From NCBI GenBank assembly GCA_002316675.1, contig DCDZ01000016.1, forward strand, positions 12,326 through 18,652: a DNA stretch of 6,327 bases, read 5' to 3'. Under the pieces are notes generated by a model. That model searched no databases. It was not told the DNA's origin and saw only the letters and a program-made list of their open reading frames with translations. Both the position numbers and the translations under genes were made by a program. The stretch's first letter is position 1. Each line of letters starts with the position of its first letter. Of this stretch, positions 1 through 4,836 are shown piece after piece. The stretch comes from Tyzzerella sp. UBA1042. Lineage in GTDB: Bacteria; Bacillota; Clostridia; Lachnospirales; Anaerotignaceae.

Positions 1-783
1 GGCTCCTATGCGGAAAGAGCCTGTGGAAAGCTGTTTGCCATGCCCAACACAATGTATTTCAATAGCTTTGAAAGCGTATTCAATGCCGTTGAAAAAGGCC
101 TTTGCCAGTACGGTGTATTGCCCATTGAAAATAGCTCTGCCGGTTCCGTTACAGAAGTGTATGACTTAATGATGCGTCATAAATTCTATATTGTAAAAAG
201 CTTGAAGCTCCATATCAACCATGCCCTTGTTGCAAAAAAAGGCATCGCTCTTTCTGATATTAAAGAAATTATTTCCCATGAGCAGGCATTGCAGCAGTGC
301 AGTGAATTTTTAAAGGCCTTGCCCAACGTAAAAATCACCGTATTTGAAAATACGGCAACAGCGGCTAAGTATGTTGCCGAATGCGACCGTACAGACATTG
401 CGGCGCTTTCCTCTCCTGAGTGCGCAAAGCTTTATGGCTTGGATATTTTAAAAGAGGACGTACAGAACAATCAAAATAATTATACCCGTTTCATTTGCAT
501 TGCCAAAAATATGGAGATTTACGCAGGGGCAAATAAAATAAGCTTGATGCTTTCTATTGCCCATGAACCCGGTTCTTTGTATGAAATGATCGGCAAGATA
601 GCTTGCCAAGGCTTCAATCTTACCAAGCTGGAAAGCAGACCCATTCCTGGTAAGGATTTTGAATTCCGTTTCTATTTCGATATTGAAGGCTCCGTTTATT
701 CTCCCAGCGTTTTAACGCTGTTAAAAGACATGGAAATATCCGCAGAAAAGCTGTCCTTTTTGGGTTGCTATTCTGAAATGTAA
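1..783 (+). CDS. pheA: Prephenate dehydratase, 5'-truncated (PDT catalytic domain plus C-terminal ACT domain)
   Basis: The enzyme decarboxylates and dehydrates prephenate to phenylpyruvate, the committed step to phenylalanine, in the cytoplasm. The frame is open from base 1 (GSYAERACGKLF...), so the true start lies upstream and the ATG at 40 is internal; 260 codons are visible. Seen: the PDT motif GVLPIENSSAGSV at about residues 38-50, the catalytic-region T-R-F motif at about 162-164 (NNYTRF), then an ACT domain from about 178 with PGSLYEMI and the E-S-R-P motif at about 211-214. In the family these two ACT motifs form the phenylalanine-binding site for feedback inhibition, so allosteric control by Phe is expected. 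A chorismate mutase domain could precede the PDT domain (bifunctional P-protein), but that part is outside the window. It is followed after 12 nt by aroQ, indicating one operon. Confidence 0.95.
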   Translation, partial: GSYAERACGKLFAMPNTMYFNSFESVFNAVEKGLCQYGVLPIENSSAGSVTEVYDLMMRHKFYIVKSLKLHINHALVAKKGIALSDIKEIISHEQALQQCSEFLKALPNVKITVFENTATAAKYVAECDRTDIAALSSPECAKLYGLDILKEDVQNNQNNYTRFICIAKNMEIYAGANKISLMLSIAHEPGSLYEMIGKIACQGFNLTKLESRPIPGKDFEFRFYFDIEGSVYSPSVLTLLKDMEISAEKLSFLGCYSEM

Positions 784-795
784 GGGGCGAAGGGC

Positions 796-1236
796 ATGAA
801 ATTACTTGTAGTGAACGGCCCGAATTTGAATATGCTTGGCATTCGGGAAAAAGGAATTTACGGAAGTGAGACCTATGAGGACCTCCTCCGTTTGATTCAG
901 GAAACAGCGGAGGAAAACGGTGCGGAAGCGGAGGTTTTTCAATCCAATCATGAGGGTGCCTTGATAGATCGCCTTCAACAGGCATACTTTGACGGTACCC
1001 AAGGAATTGTGATCAATCCGGCTGCCTATACCCATACCAGTGTGGCAATTTTAGATGCCCTAAAGGCTGTCAATCTGCCTGCGGTTGAGGTGCATATTTC
1101 CGATGTGCGCCAAAGGGAGGACTTTCGTCAGATTTCTTATGCCGGGAGAGCCTGCATAAAGACAATTATGGGCAAGGGCTTTTTGGGATATAGGGAAGCC
1201 ATACAGTTTTTAATACAAAACGCAAAGGGGGAATAG
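796..1236 (+). CDS. aroQ: Type II 3-dehydroquinate dehydratase
   Basis: It converts 3-dehydroquinate to 3-dehydroshikimate, step three of the shikimate pathway, and in the family works as a cytoplasmic dodecamer. At 146 residues it has the normal type II length. Seen: NGPNLNMLGIRE at residues 7-18 with Arg17 and the active-site Tyr22 (IYG), the NPAAYTHTS substrate loop at 74-82, catalytic His100 in VEVHIS, and REDFR at 107-111. Position 103, after His-Ile-Ser, is Asp where many members have Asn. The ATG start is preceded by purine-rich sequence (AAGGGG at 782-787, overlapping the pheA stop; a second AGGG at 791-794), consistent with coupling to pheA. The aminotransferase follows after 3 nt. 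Together the three genes span early and late steps of aromatic amino acid synthesis. Confidence 0.96.
   Translation: MKLLVVNGPNLNMLGIREKGIYGSETYEDLLRLIQETAEENGAEAEVFQSNHEGALIDRLQQAYFDGTQGIVINPAAYTHTSVAILDALKAVNLPAVEVHISDVRQREDFRQISYAGRACIKTIMGKGFLGYREAIQFLIQNAKGE
1224..1233 (+). promoter_or_regulatory. Ribosome binding site that fixes the GTG start of the aminotransferase
   Basis: AAAGGGGGAA lies within the last codons of aroQ, with 8 nt between its last G and the GTG at 1240. It supports this GTG over the internal ATG at 1255, which has no comparable purine tract at the right distance. The location inside aroQ suggests translational coupling. Confidence 0.7.
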
Positions 1237-1239
1237 CGT

Positions 1240-2427
1240 GTGATTTCAAAAAATATGAAGGCTTTGGTGGAGCAGAGTGCGGCTATCAGCGCATTATTTA
1301 CCGAAGGGAAGCGAATGCGCCAAATTTTGGGGAAGAAAAATGTTTTTGATTTTGGCATTGGCAACCCCAATGTTAAGGCACCCCTTTCTGTGAATAAAAC
1401 AGCCATTGAAATATTAGAGACCATGGATTCTTTGGCATTGCATAGCTATACGGACAGCGCCGGCATTTTCTCTGTGCGCCAAAGCATTGCGGAAAGCCTG
1501 AACCGTCGGTTTGAGGAGGAATATACGGCGGAAAATATTGTGATGACCACAGGTGCAGCCGGAGGGCTGAGTGTCATATTAAAGGTTTTGTTGGATCAAG
1601 GAGATGAAGTGCTAACCTTTGCACCGTATTTTTCCGAATATGACGTTTACACTGCCAATGCAGGCGGAAAATTGATTGCAATTGCACCGAACCTTCCTTC
1701 TTTTTTACCGGATGCAACAAAACTTGAGGAAGCAATCACACCTAAAACCAAGGCAATTCTCATGAATACGCCCAATAATCCCACAGGCGTTGTTTATGAT
1801 GAGGAAACCCTCAAAAAGATTTCAGGGGTTTTGCGGGCAAAGGCCTGGGAATTTGGCACGACGATTTATTTGATTTCCGATGAGCCTTATCGGGAGTTGG
1901 TCTACGATGGTGCCGTTGTGCCGTATATTCCCAAATTTTATGAAAATACCATTGTGGCCTATTCCTATTCAAAATCCCTTTCTCTGCCGGGAGATAGAAT
2001 TGGATATTTAACCATCCCTTCTTCTGTGCAGGATTTTGAAGATGTTGTTTTTGGCGCAGGGGTAGCCAATCGTGTGTTGGGCTTTGTGAATGCCCCTGCA
2101 TTGCAGCAGCTGGTGGTGGCAAAGTGCTGTGATGAGAAATCGGATATTGCATTTTATGATAAAAACAGAGAACTGTTGTACAATGCTTTGACTAAATACG
2201 GCTATACGTGTGCCAAGCCGCAGGGCGCTTTTTATCTGTTTGTAAAGGCGTTGGAGGAAGACGATGTTGCCTTTGTAAATAAAGCAAAGGAATTCGGCAT
2301 TTTGATGACACCCGGCCGCGGCTTCGGCTGCAAGGGCTATGTGAGAATTGCTTATTGTGTGGCGAGGGATACCATTGAGCGCTCTTTGCCCTCCTTTGAA
2401 AAATTGGCAAAGGCATACAAAGAATAG
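1240..2427 (+). CDS. Class I/II PLP-dependent aminotransferase, possibly aromatic or aspartate-type
   Basis: A fold-type I aminotransferase of 395 residues, the usual length, expected to be a cytoplasmic homodimer. It starts with GTG. Seen: FGIGNP at residues 38-43 near the N-terminus, the PLP-contact motif NTPNNPTG at 176-183 (Asn180), ISDEPY at 212-217 (Asp214 pairs with the pyridine nitrogen), the Schiff-base lysine Lys245 in SYSKSLSLPGDRIGY with the phosphate-binding Arg253, and Arg369 in GYVRIAY, the expected substrate-carboxylate arginine. All key residues are present. Its place directly after pheA and aroQ suggests transamination of phenylpyruvate or another aromatic keto acid, or of prephenate; this rests on context only. 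An aspartate or broad-specificity aminotransferase is equally possible. It is the last gene before an intrinsic terminator. Confidence 0.93.
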   Translation: MISKNMKALVEQSAAISALFTEGKRMRQILGKKNVFDFGIGNPNVKAPLSVNKTAIEILETMDSLALHSYTDSAGIFSVRQSIAESLNRRFEEEYTAENIVMTTGAAGGLSVILKVLLDQGDEVLTFAPYFSEYDVYTANAGGKLIAIAPNLPSFLPDATKLEEAITPKTKAILMNTPNNPTGVVYDEETLKKISGVLRAKAWEFGTTIYLISDEPYRELVYDGAVVPYIPKFYENTIVAYSYSKSLSLPGDRIGYLTIPSSVQDFEDVVFGAGVANRVLGFVNAPALQQLVVAKCCDEKSDIAFYDKNRELLYNALTKYGYTCAKPQGAFYLFVKALEEDDVAFVNKAKEFGILMTPGRGFGCKGYVRIAYCVARDTIERSLPSFEKLAKAYKE

Positions 2428-2449
2428 GGAAGTACAGTGGGGAATTTTT

Positions 2450-2515
2450 AGTTTCATACCGGGGAAGCTGTATGTTTATAGAGTGTCCTCACATTGATAA
2501 AGAAAATATGAAACT
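2450..2515. repeat. 9-bp inverted repeat in the 3' untranslated region of the aminotransferase
   Basis: AGTTTCATA (2450-2458) and TATGAAACT (2507-2515) are perfect inverted copies 48 nt apart. In RNA they could close a long-range stem directly before the terminator hairpin. The role is unknown and chance occurrence in AT-rich sequence is possible. Confidence 0.35.
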
Positions 2516-2518
2516 TGC

Positions 2519-2547
2519 GGGTATTGCGAAAGCAATACCCTTTTTTT
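2519..2547 (+). terminator. Rho-independent terminator of the pheA-aroQ-aminotransferase operon
   Basis: A perfect 9-bp stem, GGGTATTGC (2519-2527) with GCAATACCC (2532-2540), is capped by a GAAA tetraloop (GNRA class) and followed by seven T residues (2541-2547). There is no T-tract on the other strand, so it acts on + strand transcription only. It lies 91 nt after the aminotransferase stop and 312 nt before mraZ, separating the two units. Confidence 0.92.
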
Positions 2548-2548
2548 G

Positions 2549-2563
2549 TTTCCGTGGCGGAAA
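2549..2563. repeat. Short perfect hairpin just behind the terminator
   Basis: TTTCCG (2549-2554), loop TGG, CGGAAA (2558-2563). A competing 8-bp inverted repeat also exists, TTGTTTCC (2546-2553) with GGAAACAA (2581-2588). Neither is followed by a T-tract, so they are not terminators. The sequence between the second pair is purine-rich and contains GTGG at 2554, 2564 and 2576. Confidence 0.35.
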
Positions 2564-2748
2564 GTGGAGGAGAGAGTGGTGGAAACAACCAGATGCCTGC
2601 AAAGAAAACGGTGAAATCTTAGGGCATAGAAATGGCGTTTATAGGGAAAAATGTCGATTTTGATATAGCTAGTACATGAAAAAGAAGGAATTTGTGAGTT
2701 TTCAATGTTTCTTTCATAAAAAACGCAAAAGATTTTACAGAATGGGAC

Positions 2749-2777
2749 TTGCCTATTTCTGTCAAATATATTACAAT
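2749..2777 (+). promoter_or_regulatory. Predicted sigma-A-type promoter of the mraZ operon
   Basis: The -35 is TTGCCT (2749-2754, 4 of 6 consensus bases) and the -10 is TACAAT (2772-2777, 5 of 6), with the optimal 17-bp spacer. AT-rich sequence at about 2708-2740 could act as an UP element. Transcription should start near 2783-2785, giving a leader of about 75 nt before mraZ. It is the best promoter-like match in the gap and lies at the expected place. Confidence 0.65.
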
Positions 2778-2811
2778 GTGGTTAATAGTGGTGGGAAGTG
2801 GATGGAAATGG
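2778..2811 (+). promoter_or_regulatory. Decameric GTGG repeat array, predicted MraZ operator
   Basis: GTGG occurs at 2778, 2788 and 2798, and ATGG at 2808, each exactly 10 bp apart and on the same face of the helix. The array begins at the base after the -10 box and covers the expected transcription start, so bound protein would block initiation. It is known that MraZ in E. coli and in mollicutes autoregulates its operon by binding short GTG/TGGG-containing direct repeats with about 10-bp periodicity upstream of mraZ. The match in position, period and core makes MraZ the likely ligand; binding here is inferred. Confidence 0.7.
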
Positions 2812-2859
2812 TTTAAAATGTCCGTAAATCCCTCAAATATAGAAGGGTGGTGACGCAAA

Positions 2860-3291
2860 ATGTTTTTAGGTGAATTTCAGCATTCTATTGACTCCAAAGG
2901 CCGATTAATTGTACCTGCAAAATTTAGAGAAGGCCTGGGGGAGCATTTTGTTGTGACCAAGGGCTTGGATAACTGTTTATTCGCCTATCCCCAAAGCGAG
3001 TGGATAATTTTTGAAGAAAAGCTGAAACAGCTGCCCTTAACCAGCACAGGCGCAAGAAAGTTTGTCCGTTTTTTCTTTTCCGGCGCCATCGAATGCGATC
3101 TGGATAATCAGGGAAGAATAAATTTGCCTGCAAATCTAAGAGAATACGCAGGATTAAAAAAGGACGTGGTTTCTATCGGTGTAAACAACCGGGTAGAAAT
3201 TTGGAATAAGGAAAATTGGACTGAATATAACGATGAAGAAAATTTCATCAGCAACGAGCTTGCTTTTGAAATGGAAAATCTGGGAATTTAA
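2860..3291 (+). CDS. mraZ: Transcriptional regulator MraZ
   Basis: MraZ is a DNA-binding protein with two AbrB-like (SpoVT/AbrB) swapped-hairpin domains, assembles into ring oligomers, and controls the dcw cluster from its first position. The 143-residue length is typical. Both signature D-x-x-x-R motifs are present: DSKGR at 11-15, followed by LIVPAKFRE, and DNQGR at 82-86, followed by INLPANLREYAGL. The start MFLGEFQHSID matches the usual N-terminus. The ribosome binding site is strong: AGAAGGGTGGTGA at 2841-2853, close to the full anti-Shine-Dalgarno complement. The repeat array 50-80 bp upstream is its probable operator. rsmH follows after 50 nt. Confidence 0.97.
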   Translation: MFLGEFQHSIDSKGRLIVPAKFREGLGEHFVVTKGLDNCLFAYPQSEWIIFEEKLKQLPLTSTGARKFVRFFFSGAIECDLDNQGRINLPANLREYAGLKKDVVSIGVNNRVEIWNKENWTEYNDEENFISNELAFEMENLGI

Positions 3292-3330
3292 TTGTTTCAG
3301 AAAGGATAGGCCAACCCTAAGGGGAGGTTC

Positions 3331-3336
3331 GAGGTG
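3331..3336 (+). promoter_or_regulatory. Ribosome binding site that supports the TTG start of rsmH
   Basis: GAGGTG lies 5 nt before the TTG at 3342. A stronger purine run, AAGGGGAGG (3319-3327), lies 14 nt before it, which is longer than usual. The GTG at 3334 is in a different frame and cannot start rsmH. The TTG gives the N-terminus MEFHHVSVLL, which fits the family. Confidence 0.6.
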
Positions 3337-3341
3337 CCAAA

Positions 3342-4277
3342 TTGGAATTTCATCACGTTTCCGTACTTCTTCGGGAGTGCATTGAAAATTTGAATATTAA
3401 GCCAGACGGAATTTATGTAGACGGAACAATGGGTGGCGGCGGACATTCCTTGGAAATCGCCAAGAGGCTGACCACAGGAAGGCTGATTTGCATTGATCAG
3501 GATTTAAATGCCCACAAGGCTGCAAAAGAGCGGTTAAAGGACAATTTGGATAAAATCACCTTTGTACATGATAATTTTGGGAACATCGGCGGCATTTTAG
3601 ATTCCTTGGGAATTGATAAAATAGACGGAATGCTTTTGGATATCGGTGTTTCTTCCCATCAGTTGGATGAAGCGGAAAGAGGATTTTCCTATCAGCATGA
3701 TGCACCCTTGGATATGCGCATGGATACGACGAACCCTTTTACTGCCTATGCGTTACTAAACGAATATTCCGAAGATGCGCTGAACCGTGTAATCTTCTCT
3801 TATGGTGAGGAACGCTGGGCCAAAAGAATTGCTCAGTTTATTGTGAATGAAAGACAAAATAAACCCATCGAAACCACGGGGGAGTTAGTTGAAATCATTA
3901 AAAAGGCCGTTCCCAAGGGGGCGCGAAAGGACGGGCCCCATCCTGCAAAAAGAACATTTCAGGCCATTCGCATTGAAGTCAATGGAGAACTGGAGGTTTT
4001 GCAGCAAGCCATAGGTAACGTGGCCCATCGTCTAACGCCGGGGGGCAGGCTTTGCATCATTACCTTCCACTCTTTGGAAGACCGCATTGTGAAGGAAGCC
4101 TTTCGCACACAGGAAAATCCTTGCACTTGTCCTCCCCAATTTCCCGTTTGTGTTTGTGGGAAAAAACCGGCAGGTAGGGTGATTACAAGAAAGCCCATTG
4201 TTGCAAGCGAGGGAGAATTGGAAGAAAACCCCCGGGCAAGAAGCGCAAAGCTTCGTGTTTTGGAGGGGATAGAATAA
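3342..4277 (+). CDS. rsmH: 16S rRNA (cytosine(1402)-N(4))-methyltransferase RsmH
   Basis: RsmH (formerly MraW) uses S-adenosylmethionine to N4-methylate C1402 of 16S rRNA in the decoding centre of the small subunit. The 311 residues are the normal length. Seen: the SAM-binding loop VDGTMGGGGHS at 26-36, IDQD at 51-54, LLDIGVSSHQLD at 98-109, RGFSY at 113-117, MRMD at 125-128, the family block HPAKRTFQAIRIEVNGEL at 200-217, FHSLEDRIVK at 242-251, and the C-terminal PRARSAKLRVLE at 297-308. Four cysteines in a C-x-C...C-x-C arrangement (261, 263, 270, 272) suggest a metal-binding knuckle, as I recall in many Firmicute members. The start codon is TTG, with GAGGTG 5 nt upstream. The ftsL-like gene follows after 22 nt. 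Confidence 0.97.
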   Translation: MEFHHVSVLLRECIENLNIKPDGIYVDGTMGGGGHSLEIAKRLTTGRLICIDQDLNAHKAAKERLKDNLDKITFVHDNFGNIGGILDSLGIDKIDGMLLDIGVSSHQLDEAERGFSYQHDAPLDMRMDTTNPFTAYALLNEYSEDALNRVIFSYGEERWAKRIAQFIVNERQNKPIETTGELVEIIKKAVPKGARKDGPHPAKRTFQAIRIEVNGELEVLQQAIGNVAHRLTPGGRLCIITFHSLEDRIVKEAFRTQENPCTCPPQFPVCVCGKKPAGRVITRKPIVASEGELEENPRARSAKLRVLEGIE

Positions 4278-4299
4278 GAAACGGAAAGGGGTATTCGGC

Positions 4300-4833
4300 A
4301 TGGCACGTTATGATAGAAATCGAACTATAAACAAAGGGTCTTCTTACTATGCATATGGCAACGTAGCCTATGATGTTCAGCCGGAATACCTCCCATATGA
4401 TACCGATGGGGCTGACAAGAAAAAACGCATTGCAGAGGAAAGAGCCCAGAAGCTTGAAATCAGAGAAAGCAGAATTACTGCATTTAAGTTTATTATGATT
4501 GTTATTCTTTTGTTTGCCGGCAGTATCGCCTTCATGGGAATGAGTGTAAGCGTTGCCAATGAGCGGGTGGAGCTACGGAAGGAAAAAAGTCAGTTGGCAG
4601 AGTTAAAACAAAACAATGTGATTTTGCAAGCAGAATTGACAGAACAGATCGATTTGGATTATATTAAAGAGCAGGCAACCACTCGCCTAGGCATGGCGGA
4701 GCCCCAGCCCTATCAAATTGTTTACATAAATGTTCCGAAGCAGAGCTATACCGTGCAATATGCTGCGGATACTACAAATGAAGAAAATCAGTCGGGTTTT
4801 TTAAAATTTACAAGTCGGTTTAAAAAGGATTGA
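4300..4833 (+). CDS. ftsL: FtsL/DivIC-like bitopic cell division protein
   Basis: This is a 177-residue membrane protein in the ftsL position between rsmH and a class B PBP. Seen: a cytoplasmic N-terminal tail of about 60 residues, rich in tyrosine (seven in the first 33 residues) and then in charged residues (DKKKRIAEERAQKLEIRESR), one membrane segment at about 64-85, a coiled-coil stretch at about 86-118, and IKEQATTRLGMAEPQPYQIVYI at about 122-143. Such an R-L-G-M turn after the coiled coil is typical of FtsL/DivIC (septum formation initiator) proteins. The C-terminal 30 residues are hydrophilic and extracellular. In the family FtsL binds DivIC/FtsB and DivIB/FtsQ and activates septal synthesis by FtsW and its PBP partner. 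The ATG has GGAAAGGGG at 4283-4291, 8 nt upstream. The family diverges quickly, so the call rests on architecture, motif and position. Confidence 0.82.
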   Translation: MARYDRNRTINKGSSYYAYGNVAYDVQPEYLPYDTDGADKKKRIAEERAQKLEIRESRITAFKFIMIVILLFAGSIAFMGMSVSVANERVELRKEKSQLAELKQNNVILQAELTEQIDLDYIKEQATTRLGMAEPQPYQIVYINVPKQSYTVQYAADTTNEENQSGFLKFTSRFKKD

Positions 4834-4836
4834 TGT

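Larger units (their letters stand above)
2428..2859. other. Intergenic region between the aromatic operon and the dcw cluster
   Basis: These 432 bp hold no convincing gene. From left to right: a roughly 90-nt 3' untranslated stretch with a 9-bp inverted repeat, the intrinsic terminator, a small hairpin and purine-rich GTGG-containing tract (2549-2588), about 160 bp of AT-rich sequence without recognisable features, and the mraZ promoter with its repeat array and leader. A 63-codon frame at 2472-2663 runs straight through the terminator stem and is not believed. Confidence 0.8.

Noticed and set aside
40..42. ATG at 40 as the start of prephenate dehydratase
   Set aside because: The frame is open to base 1 and the preceding residues (GSYAERACGKLF) match the N-terminal part of the catalytic domain, so the gene begins upstream of the window.
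2008..2457. 149-codon frame on the - strand opposite the aminotransferase
   Set aside because: It is antisense to conserved aminotransferase residues, low in family resemblance, and without a convincing ribosome binding site.
2472..2663. 63-codon + strand frame in the intergenic region, with a weak GGGGAAG upstream
   Set aside because: It runs through the perfect terminator stem and T-tract, resembles no protein family I know, and continues into the purine-rich repeat region. A Phe attenuator leader was considered, but the gene downstream is mraZ, with its own promoter.
2619..2858. 79-codon - strand frame covering the mraZ promoter region
   Set aside because: There is no purine-rich ribosome binding site before its start, and it covers the promoter and repeat array of mraZ. 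No family resemblance.
2519..2859. Riboswitch or attenuator controlling mraZ
   Set aside because: The only terminator is more than 300 nt before mraZ and lies upstream of the mraZ promoter, so it cannot be part of the mraZ leader. No known riboswitch core was seen.
4833..4835. TGATG stop-start overlap at the end of the ftsL-like gene as the start of the PBP
   Set aside because: This ATG is in another frame and reaches a stop after about 14 codons; the PBP frame uses the ATG at 4837 or 4840.
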